Below, one piece after another: positions 1 through 7,841 of a DNA stretch of 42,473 bases (position 1 is the stretch's first letter; each line of letters starts with the position of its first letter). The notes under the pieces are model-generated. The model saw only the letters and a list, made by a program, of their open reading frames with translations, was not told the origin of the DNA and made no database searches. Both the position numbers and the translations under genes were made by a program. The DNA comes from an uncultured Verrucomicrobiota bacterium. GTDB lineage: Bacteria > Verrucomicrobiota > Verrucomicrobiia > Verrucomicrobiales > Verrucomicrobiaceae. The DNA lies in assembly GCA_903848465.1 (NCBI GenBank), contig CAINGK010000074.1, positions 1 through 42,473 on the forward strand, given 5' to 3'.

Positions 1-126
1 AAGCTGCACGCCTTGTTCATCGCCAGCCCCGTGTGCTGCCGGTCAGCTCGGGCCTCACCTCGCGGCACCCAGATCGCCGCTCGTTCCTACCTCTACCAAC
101 GCACCGTGAAAAAAGCTGTCTTCTAA
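1..126 (+). CDS. possible C-terminal end of an unidentified protein
   Basis: Frame 1 is open from the first base to a TAA at 124-126 and would encode the last 41 residues of a protein that begins outside the window. The tail is basic and ends in RTVKKAVF. Codon choice has the G/C third positions seen in neighbouring genes, which is the only support. I do not recognise the family, and the stretch is too short to exclude a chance open frame. It would run convergently toward the SGNH hydrolase that ends at 237. The 110 bases between them hold no clear hairpin terminator. Confidence 0.3.
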   Translation, partial: KLHALFIASPVCCRSARASPRGTQIAARSYLYQRTVKKAVF

Positions 127-236
127 ACTAAATGGCAGTGAGGCAAGGGTGAGGGGCATTCATCCGGTCGTTGACGAAGGGCGAACCGCTCACCATCTGC
201 TCGGGATTGATTGGCCAGGTAATGTATTAAAACGCT

Positions 237-1469
237 TTATTGAATGGCCTCGACTTTGATCGTGTGTTTCACCGGCACCAATTTCGCATGCGCCTCAGCG
301 TCGAGCTTCTTCTGCTTGGTCATCATTTTCTCCTTCAGAGTGCTCAGTGCTGCGGCAAACTCCGCATCGTTTTTCGCGTCGTTGGCAAAGTTGCGGAAGT
401 TCGTGATCATGCCTTTGATCATGGACGTCTCGTAGGCCTGCTTCGCGTTGACGGCGATGACAAGTTGGACAAAGGCGTTGTCGAAGGGAGTCTTTTCAAA
501 TGCAGCCGCGAGGTTGATGCCCGCGGCGAGTTCTTCTTTGGAGAACTCCTTCGACTCCGCGCCCCAGGTCACCTTGGCTTTGGCGGTGCTTAGATTTTTC
601 ACCCGCAGCGTGTAGCGGTTCAGCTCCTCGTTGAATTTGCAGAACGGCGTGATTTTGCGCATCTCCGGCTCGAGAAAGAACGGCCACTGCGTGCTCTCCA
701 CCTCGGCCACCCCATTGCTGCCGCTCACCGCATGGCCGCTGCTCCCCTGGCTCGCGCCGTTCATGTCCACGGTGATTTCACCAATGTTCCCATCCAGTCC
801 GAGTCCTTTCAAAAACGCCGCCGCCATCAGCAGGTGGCCATTGGCCCCGGGATGCACCCCGTCGCGTCCGCACACATCGTACGCCTCGCCAAGCTTTGCC
901 TTGGCTGCGGCCATCGCAGTGATCATCTCGTCATGCACGTTCGCAAACGCGGTGTGAAACTCCGTCGCCAGCTTGCGGTCGATGTCTCGCAGGTGCGCAA
1001 GATTGTCGTTGTATTGATCCGCCGTTGCTCCGGCTTTGACGAAATACTTCGTGTCCACCGCACCGGGGGAGCCCGCGACGATGTTCGTCACTCCGACCTT
1101 CTTCAGTCCGGTCAGGACCACGCGCATCCACTTCTCATAGTCTGCGCCGATGTTCGCCGCATACGGCACATAATGACCGTCGTTCATGCCGTAGCAGGTG
1201 GTCGCCACGGTTGGCTGGAACACGCTCAGATCGTTTTCAAGCCGGTTGCTGAATCCCGCCGCTGTTTCGCCACCCCAGCCAAATTGAAAGCAGGTGATGT
1301 CCTTCCGGCCCGTGCATGCCAGCAGATAGGTTTCAATAAAGCGTGAGTACAGCTTCTGTTCCGTGATCGAGTCGCCGATGATGGCGACTCGGGCGTTCTG
1401 CGGAAGCTGCGATTCCGCAAAGGCAGGCAGCGCAAGAAGAAGGGAGGCAAGGAGGGTTCGGGTGTTCAT
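237..1469 (-). CDS. secreted SGNH/GDSL-family hydrolase
   Basis: This is a 410-residue exported esterase-like hydrolase. Residues 1-18 form a signal peptide ending in AFA. The SGNH blocks are visible in order: IIGDSITE with the nucleophile Ser34, the Gly block near FQFGWGGET (61-69), GMND at 94-97, and DGVHP at 203-207 carrying the catalytic Asp203 and His206. The roughly 170 residues after the hydrolase core are Lys/Ala-rich, look mainly helical and have no recognised domain. Verrucomicrobia and planctomycetes encode many such proteins, thought to deacylate polysaccharides; the substrate here is unknown. It lies 65 bases downstream of the sialidase-like gene on the same strand, so the two may be co-transcribed. 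Confidence 0.85.
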   Translation of the reverse strand: MNTRTLLASLLLALPAFAESQLPQNARVAIIGDSITEQKLYSRFIETYLLACTGRKDITCFQFGWGGETAAGFSNRLENDLSVFQPTVATTCYGMNDGHYVPYAANIGADYEKWMRVVLTGLKKVGVTNIVAGSPGAVDTKYFVKAGATADQYNDNLAHLRDIDRKLATEFHTAFANVHDEMITAMAAAKAKLGEAYDVCGRDGVHPGANGHLLMAAAFLKGLGLDGNIGEITVDMNGASQGSSGHAVSGSNGVAEVESTQWPFFLEPEMRKITPFCKFNEELNRYTLRVKNLSTAKAKVTWGAESKEFSKEELAAGINLAAAFEKTPFDNAFVQLVIAVNAKQAYETSMIKGMITNFRNFANDAKNDAEFAAALSTLKEKMMTKQKKLDAEAHAKLVPVKHTIKVEAIQ

Positions 1470-1534
1470 GGGTCAGGGAAGGTGAGCATGGATGAACGCC
1501 GCGTGCGGCGCAGAGTAATCGATCTTTTTTTGTA

Positions 1535-2593
1535 TCACTGCGGCCACTGACCATCCACAATCGGCTTCAGCACCAGCTTCGCCGGATCAATCACGACGTG
1601 CTTCGCCTTCTGGCGCTTCCATGTGTACGTGATGTGTACGAGTCCATCGCTCGTCTGAATGATCGCCGGATAACTGAACTCCTTCTTCGGTTCATCCTCC
1701 ACCACCAGCGCCGCCTCCCACACCTTGCCATCCTTGCTGACGGCAAGGTTCAGCGGACTGCGCCCCTTGGCCGTGTGATTGTAGATCAGCAGATGCCGCC
1801 CATCCTTCAGCGTGACCGCATCCGTCCCCGAGTTCGGATTCGGCAGCTCCGTTAGCGAAATCTCACCCCAGGTGCGTCCCGCATCTTCAGAGGCAATTTG
1901 AAACACCTTCCCCTGTCGAGTCCGGCCCACCGCCTGCAATTTGTCACCACCTAGGAAAAGAATGCTCGGCTGAATCGCGCTCACCTTCAGCCCATCATGC
2001 AACAGCTTCGTGCGCTCCCACGTTTTGCCGAGATCCGAGGTGCGCTCAAAATAAATCGCCCACGCACTCGGCTGCTTGTCCGTCTCATTGCTCGTCGGGC
2101 AGAGGATGTCCCCGTTCGCCAGTTGCACCGGCTTGTTCTTGATCGGCCCAAAGATCCCCTCCGGTAGCTTCTGCGCCGCCGACCACGTCTTGCCGCCATC
2201 AGCCGAAGTTTTGAGCTCACCCCACCACGTGCTCGGCGAAGGCCCCACTTTATAAAACAGCATCAGCGGTGCCCCGCGCGGCTGAAACAGCACCGGGTTC
2301 CACGTCGGATGCCGCGTCCCATCCGCCTGTACCCCGTTCGCAGTCTCCACACTCTCCGTCCACTTTCCATCCACCAACCGCGAAACCCAGATGCACACAT
2401 CCGGATTCCTCTCCGCCGTCCCCCCAAACCACGCCGAAACCATCCCCGTCGGCGTCTCCACAATCGTTGTCGCATGAATCGACGGATACGGCCCCGTGTC
2501 ATAAATAAACTCCGTTTTGAGAACGGCAGGATCAGCATGGGATAACCACGGAATATACAGAATACACGGAATGATGAGGTGAAGGAGTTTCAT
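1535..2593 (-). CDS. secreted sialidase-like BNR/Asp-box protein
   Basis: This 352-residue protein has a six-bladed-propeller sialidase architecture (BNR_2 type). Asp-box motifs are visible as SADGGKTW (130-137), TSDLGKTW (185-192), SEDAGRTW (235-242) and the degenerate SKDGKVW (286-292). The conserved early segment PSIHATTIVETPTG and the downstream GPIKNKPVQL are typical of this clade. Family members are called exo-alpha-sialidases, but a canonical RIP motif is not obvious, so true sialidase activity is inferred. The chosen start gives a good signal peptide (MKLLHLIIPCILYIP...SHA, cleavage near residue 20); upstream in-frame codons would overlap the neighbouring gene. Codons 8-17, the hydrophobic core, coincide with one arm of an inverted repeat (see 2543-3070). 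Confidence 0.85.
   Translation of the reverse strand: MKLLHLIIPCILYIPWLSHADPAVLKTEFIYDTGPYPSIHATTIVETPTGMVSAWFGGTAERNPDVCIWVSRLVDGKWTESVETANGVQADGTRHPTWNPVLFQPRGAPLMLFYKVGPSPSTWWGELKTSADGGKTWSAAQKLPEGIFGPIKNKPVQLANGDILCPTSNETDKQPSAWAIYFERTSDLGKTWERTKLLHDGLKVSAIQPSILFLGGDKLQAVGRTRQGKVFQIASEDAGRTWGEISLTELPNPNSGTDAVTLKDGRHLLIYNHTAKGRSPLNLAVSKDGKVWEAALVVEDEPKKEFSYPAIIQTSDGLVHITYTWKRQKAKHVVIDPAKLVLKPIVDGQWPQ
2543..2571 (-). repeat. left arm of 29-nt inverted repeat
   Basis: Read on the minus strand this starts TTCCGTGTATTCTG and ends TTCCGTGGTTA. It pairs with 3042-3070, with mismatches only in the middle 9-nt unit. It encodes residues 8-17 of the sialidase-like protein. Confidence 0.85.
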
Positions 2594-2609
2594 GGTGCAG
2601 CAGGTGGGA

Positions 2610-2990
2610 TCAGAGAACGATGCGTTCGATTTCAGTAAGCGGGTAGTGTCCAAAGTTGACGAGAAAAGCGAGTTTGAAGCCAGTAGCTTTGAGATAATTT
2701 TGAACTTGCGCGCGATGCGCGTCCGTCAGCTCTTTGACGGCTTTGAGTTCAACGATGATCTTGTCGTAACAGATGAAGTCAGGGATATATTCGCTTCTCA
2801 ACTTTGTTCCTTTGTATTCGAGCTGCAAACCGGGCTGCGGAATGGCAGGAACACCCGACAGCCGGAACTCGATTTCCAGGCATTCCTGATAAACCGGCTC
2901 AAGAAACCCTGCACCTTTGTTCCGATATACTTCAAACAGGCAACCACGAATGGCGAAACTCTCCTCAGGATATAGTTGCTTTGGATTCAT
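2610..2990 (-). CDS. GxxExxY protein (PD-(D/E)XK nuclease-fold family)
   Basis: This is a 126-residue member of the GxxExxY family, assigned to the PD-(D/E)XK superfamily. The namesake motif is G28-F-L-E31-P-V-Y34. The nuclease-like core follows as Asp71 in IPDFICYD and E81-L-K83 in IIVELKAV, so the acidic and lysine residues expected of an active site are all present. The C-terminus (FLVNFGHYPLTEIERIV) is typical of the family. Its biological role is not established. Start MNPKQLYP at 2990 is preferred over an in-frame upstream ATG six codons earlier because the family begins near here. The gene sits between the two arms of a 29-nt inverted repeat, and its stop codon is 16 bases upstream of the sialidase start. 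Confidence 0.85.
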   Translation of the reverse strand: MNPKQLYPEESFAIRGCLFEVYRNKGAGFLEPVYQECLEIEFRLSGVPAIPQPGLQLEYKGTKLRSEYIPDFICYDKIIVELKAVKELTDAHRAQVQNYLKATGFKLAFLVNFGHYPLTEIERIVL

Positions 2991-3041
2991 GGATTGAAAA
3001 AGGAACAACCGCTGAGAACATGCAAAGAAAAGCAGTCCGGT

Positions 3042-3070
3042 TTCCGTGTATTCCGCCTATTCCGTGGTTA
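3042..3070 (+). repeat. right arm of 29-nt inverted repeat
   Basis: Three 9-nt-spaced TTCCG units ending in GGTTA. It is the reverse complement of 2543-2571 at 26 of 29 positions, lies 51 bases upstream of the GxxExxY start and ends 4 bases short of the lyase stop codon. Confidence 0.85.
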
Positions 3071-3074
3071 AAAA

Positions 3075-3986
3075 TCAGGCCTCAATCAAGCCAAGGTTCA
3101 CAAGCCTTTCACGAATGATCGCCCGCTCCGGTTCACGAAACCGATGAAACGGCTCCGCCATGTGATCTTCACAAATTCCCAGCAGCGAAAGCCCGCACTT
3201 GATGCCCTTGATGATCGCCGATTTATGCCTGCCCACAGTATAAATACTCCCAGCCAGCTGCATCACCTTGGCGTGCAGTTCGCGTGTGAGCTGCAAATTC
3301 TGCGCCGCCGCCGCCCGATACATCTCCACGTATAGCTTCGGGTGCAGATTCGCCCCGCCATTGATGCCACCATGCCCACCCAATAGCACCGCTTCCGCCG
3401 TCAGCTCTTCAGGCCCCACCAGCACGCTCCAGTCCGCCCGTTGCTTCGCCACTTCCATCAAGCGATGAAAGTAGATCATGTCACACGAGCTGTCCTTCAC
3501 TCCGCAGATGCCCGGCATGTCCAGCGCACGGCGCACCAGATCAATCTCAAAGCTCACCTTTGTCAGTCCCGGCATATTGTACAGAAACATCGGCAGCGGC
3601 ATCTCCGCCACGAGATCCTGAATGTACTCCTGCAGCTCCGGCGGTGCCGCCGGGAAGTAATACGGCGGTGCCGTGACCACATGCGTGGCTCCCGCCTCCG
3701 CACTATGCCGCGCCAGGTTCACACTCTCCGTAAACGACGTATCCGTAATCCCCACCAGCACCGGTACCCGCCCCGCCGTTTGCTTGCAGGTGCGCTCAAT
3801 CAATTCCCGTCGCAGCCGATAGCTCAGACTCGGGCCTTCACCCGTGGTGCCCAGAATGAACAGCCCCGACACTCCACCACCGATCAAATGCTCGATCAGC
3901 CGCTCCAAACCCTCGCAATCAAGCAAATCGCGATCACGCAAAGGAGTGACGAGTGGCGGGATGATGCCGGACAGTGGTTGGGACAT
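3075..3986 (-). CDS. dihydrodipicolinate synthase / N-acetylneuraminate lyase family protein
   Basis: This 303-residue class I aldolase has a TIM-barrel fold and acts through a Schiff base. Visible motifs are GTTGE at 46-50 (binds the alpha-keto acid carboxylate), the catalytic tyrosine in FLYNMPG (Tyr136) and the Schiff-base lysine in GVKDSS (Lys164). These are shared by DapA, NanA and 2-keto-3-deoxy-sugar-acid aldolases/dehydratases, so the substrate cannot be fixed from sequence. A sialidase-like gene nearby and a divergent AraC regulator favour catabolism of a sialic-acid-like or other acidic sugar over lysine synthesis. The start MSQPLSGIIPPLVTPL at 3986 matches the usual family N-terminus. 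Confidence 0.85.
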   Translation of the reverse strand: MSQPLSGIIPPLVTPLRDRDLLDCEGLERLIEHLIGGGVSGLFILGTTGEGPSLSYRLRRELIERTCKQTAGRVPVLVGITDTSFTESVNLARHSAEAGATHVVTAPPYYFPAAPPELQEYIQDLVAEMPLPMFLYNMPGLTKVSFEIDLVRRALDMPGICGVKDSSCDMIYFHRLMEVAKQRADWSVLVGPEELTAEAVLLGGHGGINGGANLHPKLYVEMYRAAAAQNLQLTRELHAKVMQLAGSIYTVGRHKSAIIKGIKCGLSLLGICEDHMAEPFHRFREPERAIIRERLVNLGLIEA

Positions 3987-4119
3987 ATGCAACAAGTGAC
4001 TTCGGCGGCCTCCAAATAGCAACCCACCAGTGCGTCGAATGTTTGCCGCTCAAATGACGATTCTTGACCCTTCGCCGCAAGATTCACCCGGTTGGAAACT
4101 TTGAACCTGTCCCACCACC

Positions 4120-4980
4120 ATGCCCGCCACCGACCAGGCTGACTACTTTTCGACCCAAGTCGTCCGCACCCGCCGCTTCTTCCTCCCCGAATGGGAGGAG
4201 CGCCAGCACGATGCCACCACCCTCTGCCTCGTAGGCGGCGGCTGCGAGTGGTGCGCCCCAGATTTCATCGTGGACCGGCAGAAGTTCCCCTTCATGGCCT
4301 TCGAGTTCGTGTCCAAAGGCCATGGCAGCGTCACGCTCGCAGATCAGACCCACGAAATCGAACCCGGACACGCCTTCGTCTTCGATTCCACCACTCCGCA
4401 AATCATTCGCAGCTCCGCCGAGGAGCCGATGGTAAAGTACTTCTTCAACTTCACCGGTGTACGCGCCGCAAAGTTGATGAGCGATCTTGATCTCTCCCCC
4501 GGCAGCGTCCTCCGCGTGACAGACGCCTCCCGCGTGGTCTCCCTTCTGGAGGAAGTGATCGATCACGCCCTGCGCGGCGGCCGCTTCGGCCTCCTCGCAG
4601 CCTGCGCCACGCTTGAGCACGCCTTGGTCCTCTGCGCAGACTCCCGCCAGTCCGCCACCACCAAAATCGACCCCGCCTACGCCACCTACCTGCGCTGCCG
4701 TGGTCATCTCCTGCGCAATTACCCAGCGCTCAACAGCATTGAGCAGGCGGCCGAAGCCTGCCACGTCTCCGCCGCCTACTTCACCCGCCTCTTCCAGCGC
4801 TACGACGCCGAAACCCCGCTGGCCTGCCTCACCCGCCTCAAGCTCTCCCAAGCCGCCATCAAACTCCGCCAGCCCGACGCCCTCGTAAAAGCCGTCGCCG
4901 CCGAGCTCGGTTACAAATCCGCCGCACATTTTTCACGCGCATTCAAAGCATGGAGTGGAAGATCACCTCGCGGTGGTTGA
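4120..4980 (+). CDS. AraC-family transcriptional regulator
   Basis: This 286-residue regulator has an N-terminal cupin-like sensor (about 35-130; EIEPGHAFVFDSTTPQ is a typical cupin strand-turn) and a C-terminal double helix-turn-helix (about 190-286). The second HTH shows the family signature, AAELGYKSAAHFSRAFK followed by WSGRSPR. It is transcribed divergently from the DapA/NanA-like lyase across a 133-base gap, the usual arrangement for a regulator of its neighbour, so control of the lyase/sialidase group by a sugar ligand is a reasonable inference. The next gene, recN, starts 50 bases downstream and is probably functionally unrelated. Confidence 0.85.
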   Translation: MPATDQADYFSTQVVRTRRFFLPEWEERQHDATTLCLVGGGCEWCAPDFIVDRQKFPFMAFEFVSKGHGSVTLADQTHEIEPGHAFVFDSTTPQIIRSSAEEPMVKYFFNFTGVRAAKLMSDLDLSPGSVLRVTDASRVVSLLEEVIDHALRGGRFGLLAACATLEHALVLCADSRQSATTKIDPAYATYLRCRGHLLRNYPALNSIEQAAEACHVSAAYFTRLFQRYDAETPLACLTRLKLSQAAIKLRQPDALVKAVAAELGYKSAAHFSRAFKAWSGRSPRGG

Positions 4981-5030
4981 AATGGAGAAAGGACGATACA
5001 TGTTCGTTTGCCCACCATTTCATCTCACCC

Positions 5031-6692
5031 ATGCTTTCCTTCCTCAAAATCCGCAATCTGGCCCTCGTTGAAGACGTGACCTGGGAGCTGGCCGCCGGTC
5101 TCATCGGCGTGACGGGAGAGACAGGCGCGGGCAAATCCATCATCGTCGGCGCTTTGAAGCTCATCCTCGGCGAACGAGCCGACCGCAGCCTCATTCGCAA
5201 TGGCCAGGACGCCTGCACCGTGGAGGCCGGTTTCCATCTCAAGGACACCCACTCAATTGATGCCGTGCTAGTAGAAGCCGGCCTCGACCCCTGCCAGGAC
5301 GGCGAACTCCTCATCAAGCGCACCATCAGCTCCAGCGGTGCCAACAAACAGTTCGTCAACTGCTCCCCCGTCACCATCCAGGTGCTCAAAAGCCTCGGCG
5401 AGTTCCTCGTCGATCTCCACGGCCCCCACGACCATCAGTCGCTCAATTCCAAGGACCGCCAGCTTGAGATGCTCGACAAGTACGCCGGCACGGAGGAGTC
5501 GCTCGGCAAATACCAGGACTCATGGAAGCTCTGGCGTACCGCAGCCACAGAACTCGATGAACTCGAAAACTCCGAACGCGCCAGCAGCCAGCAGATCGAC
5601 ATGCTGAAGTTCCAGGCCACCGAAATCGCTTCCGCAAACCTCAAGCCGGGCGAGGAAGAAGAAATCGAATCCCGCCATCGCATCGCCGCAAACGGTGCAC
5701 GCCTCGCCGAACTCTGCGGCAGCATCACCGGCCGCCTCAGCGAAGGCGAAGGCAGCGTCATCGACGGCCTGCGCGAGATCAGCCGCAGCATCCACGAACT
5801 CGAAAAAATCGATCCCGCCACCGCCGCGATGTTCGAAGGCTTCAAGTCCGCCCAAATCGAGCTCACCGAACTCGAAAGCAGCGTGCAGGACTACGCCGAT
5901 GATCTGGAAATCGACGCCGCCGAGCTCGACAAGCTCGAAAGCCGCATCCACACCATCCAGACCCTCAAGCGCAAGTATGGTCGCACCATCGCCGAGATCC
6001 TCGAATTCCTCGCCGAAACCGAGCGCAAGCTCGCCAAGATGGAAAACCGTGGCGAAGAAATCGCCAAGCTCCAAAAGCTCGTCAAAGAGCGCGAAGCAGA
6101 CGTGCTGAAACTCGGCAAACAGATCTCCAAGAAGCGTTCCGACGCCGCCCCAAAGCTCGCCAAAGAAGTCGCCTCCCATCTCACCGATCTCGGCTTCAAA
6201 CGCAGCGTCTTCGAGGCCCAGCTTGTCGCGTTGCCTTCACCCGAACGCAACGGCCTCGAAGAAGTCGATTTCCACTTCGCGCCCAATCCTGGCGAACCTT
6301 CCAAGCCCCTGCGCCTCACCGCCTCCAGCGGTGAAATGTCCCGCGTTCTCCTCGCCGTGAAAAGCGCCCTCGCAAAACAGGACGCAGTCCCTCTCCTCGT
6401 CTTCGATGAAATCGATGCCAACGTCGGCGGCAACATCGCCGAGGCCGTCGGCCGCAAAATGGCCGCCTTGGGAGCCACGCATCAGGTCATCGCCATCACC
6501 CACTTCCCGCAGGTCGCCTCGCTGGCAAAGAGCCACTTCGTGGTCACCAAGGAAATCACCGGCAATACCACGCGCTCACAGATTCAGGCCGTGAGCGATG
6601 AACTACGCGTCGATGAACTCGCACGCATGCTCGGCGGCAGCACCGACAGTGCCCGCGTGCATGCGCTCAGTTTGCTCAAAGGCGCGGCGTAA
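5031..6692 (+). CDS. recN: DNA repair protein RecN
   Basis: This 553-residue SMC-like ATPase acts in double-strand-break repair. The N-terminus LSFLKIRNLALVEDV is typical of RecN. Walker A is GETGAGKS at 29-36. A long coiled-coil region rich in Glu/Lys/Leu heptads fills about 150-370. The ABC signature appears as SSGEMSR rather than the usual SGGELSR, then Walker B LLVFDEIDANVGG, the H-loop in ITHFPQVAS, and the D-loop region. The ATG at 5031 is chosen because the upstream in-frame Met would overlap the AraC gene and add residues absent from the family. The gene ends 2 bases before the end of the convergent CPxCGY gene, with no terminator between. Confidence 0.95.
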   Translation: MLSFLKIRNLALVEDVTWELAAGLIGVTGETGAGKSIIVGALKLILGERADRSLIRNGQDACTVEAGFHLKDTHSIDAVLVEAGLDPCQDGELLIKRTISSSGANKQFVNCSPVTIQVLKSLGEFLVDLHGPHDHQSLNSKDRQLEMLDKYAGTEESLGKYQDSWKLWRTAATELDELENSERASSQQIDMLKFQATEIASANLKPGEEEEIESRHRIAANGARLAELCGSITGRLSEGEGSVIDGLREISRSIHELEKIDPATAAMFEGFKSAQIELTELESSVQDYADDLEIDAAELDKLESRIHTIQTLKRKYGRTIAEILEFLAETERKLAKMENRGEEIAKLQKLVKEREADVLKLGKQISKKRSDAAPKLAKEVASHLTDLGFKRSVFEAQLVALPSPERNGLEEVDFHFAPNPGEPSKPLRLTASSGEMSRVLLAVKSALAKQDAVPLLVFDEIDANVGGNIAEAVGRKMAALGATHQVIAITHFPQVASLAKSHFVVTKEITGNTTRSQIQAVSDELRVDELARMLGGSTDSARVHALSLLKGAA

Positions 6693-6694
6693 AA

Positions 6695-7039
6695 TCACGC
6701 CAGGACGCTCATGCGCGGCGGACGACCTTTCACGCGACCAAGTGTGGCGCGCAGGGCCAGCGAGCCCAGTTGCGTCTGCGGATTCCAGCCCTTGGGGGCT
6801 TTTTTCCCAGTGCTGGTCCATTTCATACCGTCAGTGATCCATTGCTGGCGGAAATCATCATAGCTTGAGCCTTGGTCGTCGTCGGTGATTCCGAATTGGA
6901 ATCCGCAGCAGGCGCAGATTTCCATGGAGGCACCGCCAGTGCGGTTGCGTGGTGGCTCCGCGAGCTTGTCATAGCCACACACGGGACAAAAGTTGAGGGT
7001 TAGTTTCATGGTTGTTTTTTTGGAATTTTTTCGGGCCAT
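6695..7039 (-). CDS. small CPxCGY zinc-ribbon-like protein
   Basis: This 114-residue (or 104, if starting at the ATG at 7009) cytosolic protein has two Cys pairs, CPVCGY at 18-23 and CACCGFQFG, expected to bind one zinc. A conserved tail follows: YDDFRQQWITDGMKW and KGWNPQTQL. I recognise this as a widespread family of unknown function, often found among small proteins next to toxin-like genes; that association is from memory and not tested. The start is 2 bases after the stop of the upstream FN3/toxin-like gene, so the two are almost certainly co-transcribed. A role as partner or immunity protein for that gene is a hypothesis. Confidence 0.75.
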   Translation of the reverse strand: MARKNSKKTTMKLTLNFCPVCGYDKLAEPPRNRTGGASMEICACCGFQFGITDDDQGSSYDDFRQQWITDGMKWTSTGKKAPKGWNPQTQLGSLALRATLGRVKGRPPRMSVLA

Positions 7040-7041
7040 TT

Positions 7042-7788
7042 TCAGCGTGGGGGAAAGCGAAGGTCAGCGGATTTAACCACCCGACCGGGTTGACGTTGCC
7101 AGTAGGTAGGATTGTCCGGCTTAAAAAATGTCTTGGTCATACCAGCATGGGTATAGGCACCAAATACGCGTGTGGTGGGATCAAAGACGCGCAATGTACC
7201 GTCTGTGTCGTCGAGCTTCATCGGCAAGTTTTCAGCACGCGCGCGCTGGAGGAAAAGCCAGGCCTTGGCCGCGTAGTCATCCGGTGACTTGCTGGAGAAA
7301 TCGCCACCATGACGGTTAAAGTGATCCGGCAGTGAGTCAAGATGGCCCCAAGTTTGCCGCGTCGGTGGCGCTTGCGTCGGACCTGCGGCAGGCGCTTTGC
7401 TCTGATCCGGTGTGATCACGTTCAGCACACGCCGCAGGAGTGAAGGCTGCGGTGCCGCAGCGGTTGCACCACCCACTGTGGTAAAGCTGCCGGTGGCCAG
7501 TTGCGTGCGTGCGCTGCCAACACTGAAGTAATACGTGGTGGCGGGAGTCAGCGCATCCAGTTGGATCGTATGATCACTGGTCACTGTACCTTCCGCTTTG
7601 CGCTCAAGCACTGCGGGATTCAGGCCAAACTGCAGCCGCGTGCCGCACGCCACATCCGTGCGCCATTGAATCGTGGCGCTGTTTGCCGTAGTGGCCGTCT
7701 GCGGTTGCCCGATCAATTCGACAGCATGGAGTAGCGTGCCATTAAGGCATACCATGAAGCAGATGATACAATGAACAAAAAATCTCAT
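7042..7788 (-). CDS. secreted FN3 protein with toxin-like C-terminal domain
   Basis: This 248-residue protein has a signal peptide (1-22, ending LLHA), a fibronectin type III domain (about 24-105; NSATIQWRT, LDALTPATTYYFSV), a Pro/Ala/Gln linker (106-145) and a C-terminal domain (about 148-235). The last contains LPDHFNRHGGDF, YAAKAWLFL, GTLRVFDPTTRVFGAY and KTFFKPD. The HFxxHGxxF ... G ... TFFKP pattern resembles small RNase-type toxin domains (BECR fold) at the ends of polymorphic toxins; this is pattern recall, not a search. Start at 7788 is chosen because it gives the signal peptide, while the longer frame would overlap galE. The CPxCGY gene follows directly. Confidence 0.7.
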   Translation of the reverse strand: MRFFVHCIICFMVCLNGTLLHAVELIGQPQTATTANSATIQWRTDVACGTRLQFGLNPAVLERKAEGTVTSDHTIQLDALTPATTYYFSVGSARTQLATGSFTTVGGATAAAPQPSLLRRVLNVITPDQSKAPAAGPTQAPPTRQTWGHLDSLPDHFNRHGGDFSSKSPDDYAAKAWLFLQRARAENLPMKLDDTDGTLRVFDPTTRVFGAYTHAGMTKTFFKPDNPTYWQRQPGRVVKSADLRFPPR

Positions 7789-7841
7789 GAGGAGTGTGTA
7801 ACCAGCAGGGTTACACTGTGACAGCCTTATGCGAAGACTGT

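Larger units (their letters stand above)
2543..3070. mobile_element. inverted-repeat-bounded unit carrying a GxxExxY gene
   Basis: A 528-bp segment is bounded by a 29-nt inverted repeat. The right arm is at 3042-3070 on the plus strand and the left arm at 2543-2571 on the minus strand; 26 of 29 positions match. Each arm is itself built on a 9-nt period, TTCCGTGTA then a variant then TTCCGTGGTTA. The only gene wholly inside is the GxxExxY protein. The left arm lies in the sialidase signal-peptide codons and the right arm ends 4 bases before the stop codon of the lyase gene. No clear target-site duplication was found. Calling it mobile is inference; the inverted repeat itself is directly visible. 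Confidence 0.5.

Noticed and set aside
127..236. Possible terminator between the window-edge frame and the SGNH gene
   Set aside because: Only a 4-bp CGGT/ACCG pairing; no convincing stem with a T-tract.
2592..2975. 127-residue open frame on the plus strand opposite the GxxExxY gene
   Set aside because: Shadow of the real minus-strand gene; no motifs.
4084..4929. 281-residue Gly-rich open frame opposite the AraC gene
   Set aside because: Low-complexity antisense frame; AraC motifs on the plus strand are clear.
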